DNA of 64,000 nucleotides from Tamaricihabitans halophyticus (GTDB taxonomy: Bacteria > Actinomycetota > Actinomycetes > Mycobacteriales > Pseudonocardiaceae): positions 1 through 64,000 of the forward strand of contig NZ_SLXQ01000005.1 of NCBI RefSeq assembly GCF_004340875.1, in the 5' to 3' direction. The translations under genes and the position numbers were made by a program. How positions within the stretch are numbered: position 1 is the stretch's first letter; each line of letters opens with the position of its first letter. Shown here piece after piece: positions 42,725 through 52,377 of the stretch. The notes beneath the pieces were generated by a model, which saw only the letters and a program-made list of their open reading frames with translations, was not told the origin of the DNA and made no database searches.

Positions 42725-43080
42725 GAGCGGCCTCCTCTGCGACGGACGGCATGCAGCATTCGCCCTTCCATATCCCGGAGCTCTGTCCGCAACGCGTCCG
42801 CGTCCACGTTGTACATGCCGTGCACGAACAGCACCCGCGCGCCGGCCGGGGTGGTCTCGGTACCCAGCGCCAGTGTTCCCGGCGTGAGCGTGATGAGCGC
42901 GGCGAGCAGGGTGAGCTCGGCATCGGTCCGGCAGCGCGTGGCGTAGTGGGCGATACCCGGTGTGGACGCCTGGCCAGGAGTGAGGTTGTCGCGGAGCACA
43001 ACCGCGCTGGCGACCACGATCTCCTTGGCGAACCAACCGGTGAAGACGAGCAGCCTGATGGGCCAGCTGAGCCAGGTCAT
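42721..43080 (-). CDS. mrpE: Mrp Na+/H+ antiporter subunit E
   Basis: A 119-residue subunit: one to two N-terminal helices (WLSWPIRLLVFTGWFAKEIV), LTLLAALITLTPGTLALG with the conserved TxTPGT-type motif, and the VLFVHGMYNVDADALRTELR tail. It is shorter than many MrpE proteins, lacking the longer N-terminal helical region of about 160-residue versions. It overlaps its neighbours by 4 nt. Confidence 0.9.
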   Translation of the reverse strand: MTWLSWPIRLLVFTGWFAKEIVVASAVVLRDNLTPGQASTPGIAHYATRCRTDAELTLLAALITLTPGTLALGTETTPAGARVLFVHGMYNVDADALRTELRDMEGRMLHAVRRRGGRS

Positions 43081-44597
43081 GAGTTGATCACCGCCTCGAT
43101 GTACGCGGTCGGGTCGGCGAGGCCGGCCGCGGCCGTCTGGGACAACGAAAGGAGCAGTTCGGCGCCGAGTCCAAAACCGACGGTGATGGCGGCAAGCAGC
43201 ACCGCGGGTGCGGCCAGTAGCGCGCCGACGCGCTGTGTCTTCTCCCTGGTCGCGGTGAGCACGGGCGCGGTGCCCAGTTGCCCGCCGTCAGCGACCTCGT
43301 CCTTGCCCCAGAAGACGCCGGACCAGATCTTCAGCATGGAAAGCAGCGTGATGAGACTGACCAGCAACATCACCACGGCCGCCGCGATCTGCCCGGCATC
43401 AACGGAAGCGATGATCAACGAGAGCTTGGCGACAAACCCGGAGAACGGGGGAAGCCCGGCAAGCGAGAGCGCGGCGATGAAGAACGCGACGGCGATGACC
43501 GGCTCGCGTTTGGCGATACCGGACAGTTGTCCGATGGTGCCGGTTCCGTAGCGCACCTCGATCGCCCCTGTGGAAAGGAAGAGCGAAGCTTTGACGATCA
43601 TGTGGTGCAGCAGATAGAAGATGCCAGCTGTCAACCCGGCCTCGGTGAACAGTGCGACACCGAGCAGGATGTAGCCGATCTGGCTGACCATGTGGAAGGC
43701 CAGGATGGACCGCGTCGTGCCGGCGCCAACTGCACCGAACACCCCGATGATCATGGTGGCGCTGAAAATCAGCACACCGATCCACAGCCAGCGGGTATCG
43801 CCGTCGAAGACGACCGCGTAGATGCGGTAGATCGCGTAGATCGCGACCTTGGTGTGCAGACCGGAGAACAGCGCGGTGATCGCCGGTGAGGTGGCCGGGT
43901 AGGTCCGGGCCAGCCAGCCGTGTACCGGCACGATCGAGGCTTTGATCCCGAGCGCGAACAAGCAGACCAGTACGGCGATGGCCACGGTGTCGTCGGCTTT
44001 CGCCGCGGCGGCGAGTTCGGCGAGGTTCACCGTACCCGCGGTGCCGTAGATGAACCCGACTCCGGCGAGGAAGATCGTCGAGGTCAACAGGTTCAGTGTT
44101 ACGTACAGCCGGGCCCCGGCGATCTGCCGCAGCGCTGCCTTTCCTTGTGCGGCGAGGACAAACAGCCCGTACGAGGGCAGCAGCATGACCTCGATGAAGA
44201 CGAACAGGTTGAACAGGTCCGCGGTCAGCAGTACCCCGTTCACTCCGGCGAGGAGCACCAGCATCAGCGGGGCGAAGAACCGCGCGGAAGCCTTGCGGGA
44301 CGCGATGGCGAACACCACGCAGGTGACCGCCAGCAGCCCGGTCACGGTGAGCATGAGCGCGGCGAACATATCGGCCGCGAACGGGATCGCGATTCCGAAC
44401 GGCCAGGAACCCACGCCGTGCGCGACGGCTCCGCCATCGGCGAAGGCATACACGAGCAGCGCGCTACTGCCTGTTGATCCAATAAGGATGGTGAGCAGTA
44501 CGGTGGCGTGCAAGCGGGGACGGTGCCCGGTCATCATGAGCACGCCGGCCGCCACCAGTGGCACGGCCACCAGTAGCGCTAGCAATGATCCGATCAT
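43077..44597 (-). CDS. mrpD: Mrp Na+/H+ antiporter subunit D
   Basis: A 506-residue, about 14-helix homologue of NuoM/N. Signature segments are LFVFIEVMLLPSYGLFVLA (conserved Glu), ASIVPVHGWLARTYPATSPAITALFSGLHTKVAIYA (conserved Lys; abbreviated VPVHGWLARTYP and FSGLHTKVAIYA) and HMVSQIGYILLG, ALSLAGLPPFSGF. It forms one of the proton-translocating cores. 4-nt overlaps on both sides. Confidence 0.95.
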   Translation of the reverse strand: MIGSLLALLVAVPLVAAGVLMMTGHRPRLHATVLLTILIGSTGSSALLVYAFADGGAVAHGVGSWPFGIAIPFAADMFAALMLTVTGLLAVTCVVFAIASRKASARFFAPLMLVLLAGVNGVLLTADLFNLFVFIEVMLLPSYGLFVLAAQGKAALRQIAGARLYVTLNLLTSTIFLAGVGFIYGTAGTVNLAELAAAAKADDTVAIAVLVCLFALGIKASIVPVHGWLARTYPATSPAITALFSGLHTKVAIYAIYRIYAVVFDGDTRWLWIGVLIFSATMIIGVFGAVGAGTTRSILAFHMVSQIGYILLGVALFTEAGLTAGIFYLLHHMIVKASLFLSTGAIEVRYGTGTIGQLSGIAKREPVIAVAFFIAALSLAGLPPFSGFVAKLSLIIASVDAGQIAAAVVMLLVSLITLLSMLKIWSGVFWGKDEVADGGQLGTAPVLTATREKTQRVGALLAAPAVLLAAITVGFGLGAELLLSLSQTAAAGLADPTAYIEAVINS

Positions 44598-44995
44598 GGG
44601 TGTTCCTCCGTCCGGGCGCCGTGCCGCGCAGGGCGCGGTTGGCTGGTGCCGTCAGCGGAGTCGGTTGGCCCGTTCGCCGGATCGTTGGCGCCGTCCGTGG
44701 TGTCGTCGTTCTCGGTGCCCGTTGCGGAGAGCACCAGCATGAAGATGGTGATCGAGAAGGCGATCACGATCGCGGTCAGCACGAATGCCTGCGGTAGCGG
44801 ATCGGCCACGGTCGCGGGCTCCTCGGGCGTACCGAACGGCTCGGCACGCCGGGAGGTGCCGCCAGCGGCCATCAGGATCATGTTGCCCGCGTGCCCGAGC
44901 AGTACGAAGCCGAGGATCACCCGCAGCATCTCGCGTTTCAGGAACAGGTACACGGCGCCGGCCACAAGTACGCCGGCGGTGATGGCGACGGTCAT
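44594..44995 (-). CDS. mrpC: Mrp Na+/H+ antiporter subunit C
   Basis: A 133-residue NuoK-like three-helix subunit with FLKREMLRVILGFVLLGHAGNMILM (abbreviated GFVLLGHAGNMILM) and PLPQAFVLTAIVIAFS. The last 45 residues are a hydrophilic Asp/Thr/Asn/Pro extension beyond the usual end. ATG 44995 overlaps the mrpA stop; longer upstream opening is mrpA in another frame. Confidence 0.94.
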   Translation of the reverse strand: MTVAITAGVLVAGAVYLFLKREMLRVILGFVLLGHAGNMILMAAGGTSRRAEPFGTPEEPATVADPLPQAFVLTAIVIAFSITIFMLVLSATGTENDDTTDGANDPANGPTDSADGTSQPRPARHGARTEEHP

Positions 44996-47763
44996 CGGTA
45001 GCTCACCTCCTTGCTCGCGGGTGGTTGGTCGTCGTCGTGCAGGATTCGGTGCCGCCGGCCAAGCAGGTTGAATGCGGCCAGCACGATGCCGATCACGCTG
45101 GAGTAGACGCCGATGTCGAACAGCAGCGCGCTGGTCAGCTTGATCCCCAGGATCTCGACGTGTAGCGGGGTGAGGAACGATCCTTCGAGATAGCCGAGGT
45201 ACCCGGTGCCGGCGCTGATCACGATGCCCGCGCCGATCAACGTCAGGTATGGCCAGCGCACCCGGGCCGCGGAATCGGTGGGGGCGGCGAGATACAGCAA
45301 GGTGAACCCGGCCCCGCCGATGAGCGCCGCGATGAACCCGCCACCGGGTTCGTAGTGCCCGCGCAGCAACAGCAGCAGCGAGAGCGCGACGATCACCGGT
45401 CCGAGCAGCCGGGTGGTCGTGCGGACGAAGACCGAGTTCGCCCGCGCATCGGCCAGTGGTGTCCCGCGATCGAGGTGCGCGGACCGCACCGCGGTCGGGT
45501 GCCTGGAGTGCAGCAGCGCGGCAACCGCGATACCGGCGACGCCGAGCACGGTCAGCTCGCCGAGGGTGTCCATGGCCCGGAAGTCGACCAGGATCGTATT
45601 GACGATATTCGATCCGCCGGTGGCTGTTTCGCCTTCGCGGACGAAGAAGGACGCCGCCTCGGACATCTCCCTCCGGCCGGTCAGTGCCCACACCCCAGCT
45701 GCCGTCGCGAGGCCGGCGCCGATGGCGATGATCCCGGCGGGGATGCGGTTACGCAGCGGCTGTTTGCCGAATCGGGCGGGTAGCCTGCGCAGCAGTAGCA
45801 CCATGACGCATACGGTCAGGATCTCCACGAGTAACTGGGTCAGGGCGACATCCGCGGCGCCAAGCACGAAGTACCACAGTGTCATCGCGAAGCCGACCAC
45901 GCCGATCACCACGATCGCCGCGATCCGCGTTTGTGCGCGCACCGCGGCTACCACGCCGACCAGGACGAGCGCGACCAGTGTCCAGTCCAGCGGTTCGGCT
46001 GGGCTTCCCACGATTGGCGGCAGACTGTCCACAGTAAACACCGCGATGAGCGCGATCGCGGATACGCAGATCATCGGGACAGCCAGGTGGTAGCGCGGTG
46101 CGCGACTGCCGGCCAGCTCGCCGACGGTCGCGCCGAAGCGGACCACCACCGAACGCAGGGCGTCGACGATGGCCAGGCCGGAGAACGGGAACCGCACTGG
46201 GGCGAGAACCGTATCGACCCGGCGCCGTGCGAGTACCAGCATCGTGCCCACACTGAGCACGACCGCCGAGATCGCGAGCGCGGGATTGAGACCATGCCAC
46301 AGCACCAGCTCGGCCTGTACGGCTTCGCCCGCGGTCGCCGATGCCGCGTCCGAGACTAGACCGTCCAGAACGAACGGTGCGATTCCCGGTGCCAGACCGG
46401 CGATGGCTCCCAGTGCCGGCACCGAGTAGAAGGGCGCGGATGCCTCGCGGACGGTGTTGCCGTTCCTGCCGGAGAACGCGCCCAGCACGATCCGCCCGGA
46501 GTAGGCGAAGGTCAGCACCGCGGTAGCCGCCCCGAGCGCGGTAACCAGCACCGGAACCCAGCCAGGGCCTGGTGTTTCCAGGAAGGCGGCGAACATGAGT
46601 TCCTTGCTCACGAACCCGAGCAGCAGCGGAATCCCGGCCATTGAGGCGGCCGCGAGCCCGAGCACGGTCGCGGTAACCGGCATCCGCAGCCGCAGGCCGG
46701 CAAGCTCGCGGATATCGCGCGTACCCGCCCGTTTGTCGATGACACCGATGAGCATGAACAGTGCCGACTTGAACAGCGCGTGCGCCACGGTGTGTACGAC
46801 TGCCGTGGTGAGCGCCGCCGGGGTACCGATACCGATCATGGCGACAAGCAGACCTAGCTGGCTCATCGTGGAGTAGGCCAGCAGTTCTTTCAGGTCGGTT
46901 CGCCGTAGCGCGGCAATGGCTCCAAAAAGGGCGGTCGTCAACCCCGCGGAGATCAGTAGCACCATCCACACGGTTTCGCCGGCGAGTACCGGAGAGAAGC
47001 GCAGCAGCAGGTAGATACCTGCCTTGACCATTGCCGCGGCGTGCAGGTACGCCGAGACCGGGGTGATCGCGACCATCGAGTCCGGTAGCCACGACTGGAA
47101 AGGGAACTGGGCCGACTTCGTGAAGGCGGCGCCGGCGAGCAGTGCGGCCACCGCGATCGAGAATCCGGCGCTCTCCTGCCAGATCGGGCTGGCCAGTGCC
47201 TCGCTCAACCCGGTCGTGCCGGTGCCGACGACGATCACCGCCAGCGCGGCAAGCAGGCTCAGCCCACCGGCGGCCGTTACCAGCAAGGTCCGGATAGCTG
47301 GTTCCCTTGCCTTCGGCCCGGACCTGGCGATCAGGAAGAACGAGCACAGCGTTGTCGCTTCCCACGCGACGAACAGCACCACCAGGTTGTCCGCAAGAAC
47401 CAGCAGCAGCATGGCCGCGGCGAAGGCGGTCATCAGGAGGTAGAACGACCCGTGGTTACCGGATGTGCCGAGATAGCGGGCGGAGTACGCGAGCACACCA
47501 GCACCGATGACCAGCACGAGTAGCGAGAACAGCAGGGAAAGGCCGTCCAGCCGCAGCGCGAAGCCGACGTCCAACGTCGGCATCCACGGCAGGTACTGCT
47601 CTGCCGTCGTGCCCGGCGCGAAGCCGACGGCAACGCCAAGGAGCACCGCGGCAAGCAGCAATGGCACGGCGAGTAGCCAGCCGGCCGCCCGGCCACTGAC
47701 GCGTGTCAGTAGCGGAGCGGCGCCGCAAGCAAGAAAAGTGGTTGCAACACACGCAAGAAGCAA
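44992..47763 (-). CDS. mrpA: Mrp Na+/H+ antiporter subunit A with fused subunit B domain
   Basis: A 923-residue protein. The NuoL-like core (about 1-500) has SFFLIARSGPKAREPAIRTLLVT, KSAQFPFQSWLPDSMVAITPVSAYLHAAAMVKAG (abbreviated FPFQSWLPDSM, YLHAAAMVKAG) and LLAYSTMSQLGLLVAMIG; then MrpA-specific and NuoJ-like helices to about 780, and a C-terminal MnhB domain (RGHYEPGGGFIAALIGGAGF, VEILGIKLTSALLFDIGVY). A and B are thus fused, and genes C-G complete the antiporter, with every junction overlapping by 4 nt. The start is TTG 47761-47763 with GGGG upstream. Confidence 0.94.
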   Translation of the reverse strand: MLLACVATTFLACGAAPLLTRVSGRAAGWLLAVPLLLAAVLLGVAVGFAPGTTAEQYLPWMPTLDVGFALRLDGLSLLFSLLVLVIGAGVLAYSARYLGTSGNHGSFYLLMTAFAAAMLLLVLADNLVVLFVAWEATTLCSFFLIARSGPKAREPAIRTLLVTAAGGLSLLAALAVIVVGTGTTGLSEALASPIWQESAGFSIAVAALLAGAAFTKSAQFPFQSWLPDSMVAITPVSAYLHAAAMVKAGIYLLLRFSPVLAGETVWMVLLISAGLTTALFGAIAALRRTDLKELLAYSTMSQLGLLVAMIGIGTPAALTTAVVHTVAHALFKSALFMLIGVIDKRAGTRDIRELAGLRLRMPVTATVLGLAAASMAGIPLLLGFVSKELMFAAFLETPGPGWVPVLVTALGAATAVLTFAYSGRIVLGAFSGRNGNTVREASAPFYSVPALGAIAGLAPGIAPFVLDGLVSDAASATAGEAVQAELVLWHGLNPALAISAVVLSVGTMLVLARRRVDTVLAPVRFPFSGLAIVDALRSVVVRFGATVGELAGSRAPRYHLAVPMICVSAIALIAVFTVDSLPPIVGSPAEPLDWTLVALVLVGVVAAVRAQTRIAAIVVIGVVGFAMTLWYFVLGAADVALTQLLVEILTVCVMVLLLRRLPARFGKQPLRNRIPAGIIAIGAGLATAAGVWALTGRREMSEAASFFVREGETATGGSNIVNTILVDFRAMDTLGELTVLGVAGIAVAALLHSRHPTAVRSAHLDRGTPLADARANSVFVRTTTRLLGPVIVALSLLLLLRGHYEPGGGFIAALIGGAGFTLLYLAAPTDSAARVRWPYLTLIGAGIVISAGTGYLGYLEGSFLTPLHVEILGIKLTSALLFDIGVYSSVIGIVLAAFNLLGRRHRILHDDDQPPASKEVSYR

Positions 47764-48158
47764 GGATCTACCCCGGTTCGGAGGTACACGTCACCCATCG
47801 AACCGAATATGCGCAGCGATCTTCGCGAAGCGTCAGATGTGATTCGGCCGATGCTCAGTCAGGCATCGGCGATGTTCGGAGCCGAACCGGCCTGGTTCTC
47901 GCCCCACGACGTAATCTGCCCGTTCGTGCCGGGGTGCATGAGGACCCAGAAAATCGGCACGAACGCAGCTTTGCAGTCAACGTCCTTAGTGTACATCGCA
48001 AATGAATGTACCAGTATGTCCGTTTTCCGGCAAGGAGTTCGTCCGCGTCGGGCGCTGACCTCGAATGATGTCGTTAGCCGATCTTCGTGCTAAGTGGACT
48101 ATTGAGCGGTCCGTGCAGGGTCCGACGCGCTTCGTGCATTGTGGACGATGGAATCGCC
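47764..48158. other. intergenic region upstream of the mrp operon
   Basis: 395 nt with no convincing gene; a 94-residue plus-strand open frame (47809-48093) has irregular codon use and no ribosome site. It must carry the mrp promoter. GTACAT (47991-47996) and ATGTAC (48006-48011) form an inverted repeat with a 9-nt spacer in an A+T-richer patch, a candidate operator about 230 nt upstream of mrpA. Confidence 0.5.
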
Positions 48159-49370
48159 TCAGGGTGCGGCGGGCTGGCGCACGGCCTGCTCGATCCGAGT
48201 CAGTGCTTCGGTCAGGATCGTGGGCGAGGTGGCGAAGTTGAGCCGGATGTGTCCGCTGCCACCGGAGCCGAAAACGTGCCCGGCGTTCACCGCTACCCTG
48301 GCCCGCTCCAGGAGAAGTTTGGCCGGACCTTCGAGGTCGGTGACCGCCCCGTTGCCGGTTTGCCGGCCGTGTTCTTCGGGCAGGCCGAGCCGCCGGCAGT
48401 CGATCCAGGCCAGATAGGTGCCCTCGGGGCGGGTGTGGTCGAACTCGGGTATCCGCTCGGTGAGGAAGTTGCCAAGCGTGCTCCGGTTGACGTCGAGGCC
48501 GGCGAGCAGGGCGTCGAGCCAGTCGCCGGCGGCGGCGAACGCCGCGGTATGCGCGATGATCCCCAGATGGCTGGGGCCATGGCTGACCTCTTCCGGAATG
48601 CGGGCGAGGTCGTCGGTCGCGGCGGGGCCGGCAATGGCGAGCGCCGCCTTCAGGCCAGCGAGGTTCCATGCCTTGGAGGCGGACATCAAACTGAAGGCGT
48701 CGTCCGCGCCGGCGACGGACAGGTAGGGGACGAAGGTGCTGCCGGGTAGTACGAGCGGGGCGTGGATCTCGTCGGCGATGACCCGCACGCCGTACCGGCT
48801 GGCCAGTTCGGCGACGGTCGACAGTTCTGCTCGGGTGTGTACGGCTCCGGTGGGGTTGTGCGGGTTGCTCAGCAGGTAGGTCACGCGCGCGTGCTTGCTG
48901 GCCAGGTTCTGGAAGGTATCCGCCAGCCGATCCAGATCGATCCGGCCGGTGGCGGTGAGTGGGGATTCGACCACGCGCCGGTCGGCGTGGCTGGTGAAGG
49001 CGAAGAACGGTGGGTATACCGGTGCATTGACTACGACCGGGTCGCCGGGCTCGGTGATCACCCGGAGTACTTCGACGATGCCAAGCATGACGTCGGGCAC
49101 GATGATCGCCCGGTCTGGCTGGAACCCGTGCCAGCCCCACCGGTTTCGCGCGAACCGCGCTAGGGCGTTGGCGTAGCCGTCGCCGGCAGGGTAGCCGGTG
49201 TCGCCCTGGTCGATGGCGTTCTTGAGCGCGTCAACGATCGGTTCGGCGAGTGGTACATCCATCTCGGCGACCCACAGCGGAAGCACGTCGGCGGGGTGCG
49301 TGCGCCATTTCTTGCTGGTGCGCTTGCGCAGCTGGTCAAGAGAGAGTTCTTCGAGTGGGTTGCTCGCCAT
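48159..49370 (-). CDS. MalY/PatB-type cystathionine beta-lyase (PLP aminotransferase family)
   Basis: A 403-residue fold-type I PLP enzyme. It opens with [26 protein letters not shown], the MalY/PatB signature (abbreviated [18 protein letters not shown]), and has [26 protein letters not shown] (PLP Asp) and [12 protein letters not shown] (Schiff-base Lys). Activity is C-S beta-lyase on cystathionine or other cysteine S-conjugates. The start is ATG 49368-49370; the upstream open frame is non-homologous. Divergent from the small gene at 49500. Confidence 0.9.
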   Translation of the reverse strand: MASNPLEELSLDQLRKRTSKKWRTHPADVLPLWVAEMDVPLAEPIVDALKNAIDQGDTGYPAGDGYANALARFARNRWGWHGFQPDRAIIVPDVMLGIVEVLRVITEPGDPVVVNAPVYPPFFAFTSHADRRVVESPLTATGRIDLDRLADTFQNLASKHARVTYLLSNPHNPTGAVHTRAELSTVAELASRYGVRVIADEIHAPLVLPGSTFVPYLSVAGADDAFSLMSASKAWNLAGLKAALAIAGPAATDDLARIPEEVSHGPSHLGIIAHTAAFAAAGDWLDALLAGLDVNRSTLGNFLTERIPEFDHTRPEGTYLAWIDCRRLGLPEEHGRQTGNGAVTDLEGPAKLLLERARVAVNAGHVFGSGGSGHIRLNFATSPTILTEALTRIEQAVRQPAAP

Positions 49371-49499
49371 CCGTCGAGCGTATCCGCGCGCGGTGGCGAT
49401 CGACAGTGGTTCGCGCGGCCGTGCATCCCACCGACTCCGGTGCGGCCGCCCATGGGAAGATCGGGCGCTCGAAGTCCAGCCGAGGAGCGGAGACAGCGG

Positions 49500-49688
49500 G
49501 TGAAATACAGCGATGCGCCCCGGTGCCCCGACGACCAGTACGCCGCCACGCTCCCGGAATGGGCGGCGGATCGGTTCGTCGAAGCATCCTTCGGCCGGTT
49601 GACCAAAGTGACGTGCACTCGTGAAGCCGGGTACCACGTGGAAGACTCGCGGACTCGCCGGAACTTTCACCGCTCCAACATCCGCTGA
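49500..49688 (+). CDS. small conserved-looking protein
   Basis: A 62-residue open frame starting GTG with GGAG 7 nt upstream ([16 protein letters not shown]...), with codon positions consistent with coding. It contains [17 protein letters not shown] and two cysteines (CPDD, VTCT) but no recognised domain; the His/Asp/Cys content is compatible with a small metal-binding protein. It is divergent from the C-S lyase and convergent with the AraC gene. Confidence 0.45.
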   Translation: MKYSDAPRCPDDQYAATLPEWAADRFVEASFGRLTKVTCTREAGYHVEDSRTRRNFHRSNIR

Positions 49689-49728
49689 GCGTTCCCGCGC
49701 TGTTTCGGAGACCGGCCGGTGCGGCGGG

Positions 49729-50682
49729 TTAAGCGTCGCGAAGTTCGCGGGGTGTGAGCCCGAAGCGTTCCTTGAACGCGGTGCTGAACCTCGCCGGCGA
49801 GGAGAAGCCGCAGTGGTAGGCGAGCTCGGTGATGGGCATCCGGTGATATCCGGGGCTGGAGAGCCGGTCGTGGGCCAGGCTCAGCCGCTCGTTCTTGATC
49901 AGGTCTCGGCAGGTCGTTCCGGAGCGCTGCAGGGCGAGCTGGATCTGGCGCACCGACCAGCCGAGCGCGGTGGCGATCAGCTCGCTGTTCAGGTCCGGTT
50001 CGTGCGCGTTGTCCCGCACGTACCTGCGGATGGCCCCTTCGATCTCGCTGAAGTGATCGCCCGCGTCGAGCATTTCCGTGCCGACCAGTACGCACACCAG
50101 CTGGACCAGCCGGTCGAGCACCGCGTCAAACTCGTGCGCGGACAGCTGGCTGCCCGTGCGCACCGCGCTGTTCAGCAGGTCGTGCACGATGCCGCCCAGC
50201 CCGGTCTGCAGGTTGATCGGTGCCACTGGGCCGCAAACCTGGGGTAGCCCTTGCTGGAAGGTGCGGCGCTCGATGGTGATCGCCCGCAGGCTCGCGTACG
50301 GCGTGTGGGTGACGTCGAACGGCTGGTTGGTGGCGACAAGGGCGCCGTGGCCAGGCCGCAGGCTGGTCCTGGACGCCTCGATATCGATCTCGGCCGTGCC
50401 CGAGGTAGGGACGAAAAAGATGTACGCGTCGATACCGTCTTGCCGCATATGCCGGGCATCCCTGCGGTAGCGCACCCTCGGTGACTGCCAAGCGAGTACC
50501 TGGTTGCGGTCGGTACGCAGCCGTTGCAGGTCGCTTGTCCCGGCCCCATCGGGGAAATCGCAGGTCATCGTGCACTGGTAGGTCGTGACGATCTGCCGCC
50601 AGCGTTCCCGCGAGTCACCGGGCGTCAACCCTTGGGTTGACGACGCGTCGGTGCACAGTGCGGTCTCTGGCACGGCTGTCAC
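49729..50682 (-). CDS. AraC-family transcriptional regulator
   Basis: A 317-residue regulator with an N-terminal AraC-binding-like cupin domain (about 20-190, [37 protein letters not shown] in pieces: [18 protein letters not shown]) and two C-terminal HTH motifs (about 215-315: [52 protein letters not shown] in pieces). It is divergent from the acyl-CoA ligase across 144 nt, so it probably activates the ligase and perhaps the carboxylase operon in response to the aromatic or aliphatic substrate. Confidence 0.92.
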   Translation of the reverse strand: MTAVPETALCTDASSTQGLTPGDSRERWRQIVTTYQCTMTCDFPDGAGTSDLQRLRTDRNQVLAWQSPRVRYRRDARHMRQDGIDAYIFFVPTSGTAEIDIEASRTSLRPGHGALVATNQPFDVTHTPYASLRAITIERRTFQQGLPQVCGPVAPINLQTGLGGIVHDLLNSAVRTGSQLSAHEFDAVLDRLVQLVCVLVGTEMLDAGDHFSEIEGAIRRYVRDNAHEPDLNSELIATALGWSVRQIQLALQRSGTTCRDLIKNERLSLAHDRLSSPGYHRMPITELAYHCGFSSPARFSTAFKERFGLTPRELRDA

Positions 50683-50791
50683 CGATCCTTCCGGTCACTT
50701 CGCCTGGGCATCCATAGCGTAGCCCCTCGCACAAATTCCGTCGGCGTGTCGACTGTGCCTAGGCGCCACCACCTGGTGTCGGGCCGGTCCA

Positions 50792-50820
50792 TTGTTGCGG
50801 CCCAGCGCGGCTCATAGCGT
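50792..50820 (+). promoter_or_regulatory. promoter of the acyl-CoA ligase, leaderless type
   Basis: TTGTTG (50792-50797), a 17-nt spacer and TAGCGT (50815-50820) lie 6 nt before ATG 50827. The sequence CATAGCGT also occurs at 50713, 100 nt upstream, toward the AraC gene, possibly part of a regulator site. Confidence 0.5.
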
Positions 50821-50826
50821 CAACCA

Positions 50827-52359
50827 ATGGACCTTGCGAGCCTCATCCGTTCCGCGGCCAAACACCATGCGGACCGTCCCGCGATCATCTGCTCCGGTGC
50901 GAGCCAGAGCTACGCGCAGGTCTACCGGCGCTCGTGCCAGCTGGGCAACGCGCTGGCCGGGTTGGGCGTCGCGGAGGGCGAACGCGTCGCCACGCTGACC
51001 GACAACAGCCCCGAGTCGCTCGAGTTGATCCTGGGTATCGCGCTCGGTGGTTACGTGCGCGCCTCGCTGTACACGCACAACAGCGCAGACACGAACCTGT
51101 ACCTGCTGGACCTGGTCGGGGCAAGCGTGCTGATCGTGCAGCGGCAGCACTATGACGCCATTGCCCCGCATCTGGCCGGCGCCCACACGCTGCGGCACGT
51201 CCTGGTGCTGGACGGCACCGCACCCAGCGGTGCCCGTGACTACGAAGCGCTGCTGGCCGATGCTCCAGCCACGGACCGCGGCATCGAGATGTCGCCGGAC
51301 GAGCCGCAGACCATCCGGTTCTCCGCGGGAACCACCGGAAAGCCGAAGGGAATCATGCACTCGGTGCGGGCATGGACCGGGGTTGGCACCGAGATGGCGA
51401 CGATCCTGCCCGAGCTGACCTCCGAGGACCGCTACCTCGCCGGCGGTCCGCTGTCCCACGCTACGATCATGGCGGTGCTCCCGGTGCTCGCCGCCGGTGG
51501 CGCCGTCGTCGTGCTGCGCGCGTTCGAGCCGGCGGCGTTTCTCGAAGCGATCGAGCAATACCGCTGCACGCTGACCTTCGGTGTGCCGACCATGGTGCAG
51601 CTCGTCGCGCAGCATCCCGCCGCGGGCACCACCGACCTCAGCAGCCTGCGGGCCATCGTCTACGGCGGTTCGCCGATGACCGAGACCGCGCTACGCGAAG
51701 CACGCTCTGTTTTCGGCGACATCCTGCGGCAGCTGTACGGGCAGAGCGAAGGGGCCCCGGTGACGTTCCTGAGCCCGGCGGACCACGTCGAACAGGACGG
51801 CAAGTACCTGCGGTCCGCTGGCCGGCCGACCGCCAACACACGCCTCACGATCGTCGGCGCGGACGGTACGCCGCTACCTCAGGGCGAGGTCGGCGAGATC
51901 GCCTTCGACAACCCGAGCGCGTTCACCGAGATCTGGGGCGATCCGGATGCGACCCGCGCACGCAAGCTTGCCGACGGTTCGGTGCTGACCCGCGATATGG
52001 GCTACGTGGATGCGGACGGCTATCTGTTCATCACTGACCGCAAGGAAGACATGATCATCTCCGGCGGTTTCAACGTCTGGCCAGCGGAGGTGGAGAACGC
52101 CCTCGTTGCTCACCCAGCGGTACAGGAGGCCGCGGTGGTCGGGGTGCCGCACGACAAATGGGGCGAAACGCCGATGGCGCTGGTCGTGCTGGCCGAGGGG
52201 GCCAACGTGAGCGAGGAAGACCTGATCGCCTGGACGCGAGCGCGGCTCGGGCCGGTCAAGCGGGTCACCAGTGTCCAGTTCGGCACGGAACTCCCGAAAA
52301 GCGGCGTCGGCAAGGTGCTCCGCCGGTCGGTGCGCGATCAGTACGGTCCCACCAAGTGA
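50827..52359 (+). CDS. acyl-CoA ligase (AMP-forming), possibly beta-keto-acid-CoA ligase
   Basis: A 510-residue ANL-superfamily ligase with core motifs RFSAGTTGKPKGIMHS (A3 P-loop), YGQSEGAPVTF (A5), TRDMGYVDADGYLFITDRKEDMI (A7-A8, abbreviated), GGFNVWPAEVENALV and the catalytic Lys in LPKSGVGKVLRR (A10). It is in the class of medium/aryl-CoA ligases. Its location next to the carboxylase operon suggests it activates the carboxylation product, as benzoylacetate-CoA ligase does in acetophenone degradation. It ends in a type B repeat, convergent with the PucR gene. Confidence 0.88.
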   Translation: MDLASLIRSAAKHHADRPAIICSGASQSYAQVYRRSCQLGNALAGLGVAEGERVATLTDNSPESLELILGIALGGYVRASLYTHNSADTNLYLLDLVGASVLIVQRQHYDAIAPHLAGAHTLRHVLVLDGTAPSGARDYEALLADAPATDRGIEMSPDEPQTIRFSAGTTGKPKGIMHSVRAWTGVGTEMATILPELTSEDRYLAGGPLSHATIMAVLPVLAAGGAVVVLRAFEPAAFLEAIEQYRCTLTFGVPTMVQLVAQHPAAGTTDLSSLRAIVYGGSPMTETALREARSVFGDILRQLYGQSEGAPVTFLSPADHVEQDGKYLRSAGRPTANTRLTIVGADGTPLPQGEVGEIAFDNPSAFTEIWGDPDATRARKLADGSVLTRDMGYVDADGYLFITDRKEDMIISGGFNVWPAEVENALVAHPAVQEAAVVGVPHDKWGETPMALVVLAEGANVSEEDLIAWTRARLGPVKRVTSVQFGTELPKSGVGKVLRRSVRDQYGPTK

Positions 52360-52377
52360 CCGCAAGATCCCTACTAG
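52356..52377. repeat. dispersed 3'-end palindrome, type B copy 4 (half)
   Basis: GTGACCGCAAGATCCCTACT then AG: only the left half is conserved. It supplies both stop codons of the junction, TGA (52357-52359) for the ligase and TAG (52374-52376, minus strand) for the PucR gene. Confidence 0.65.

Noticed and set aside
45749-47365. 538-codon frame inside mrpA
   Set aside because: Out-of-frame reading of a well-conserved antiporter subunit, rich in Arg and Gly.
47809-48093. 94-residue plus-strand frame upstream of mrpA
   Set aside because: Irregular codon use, no ribosome site, no recognisable motif; the interval looks regulatory.
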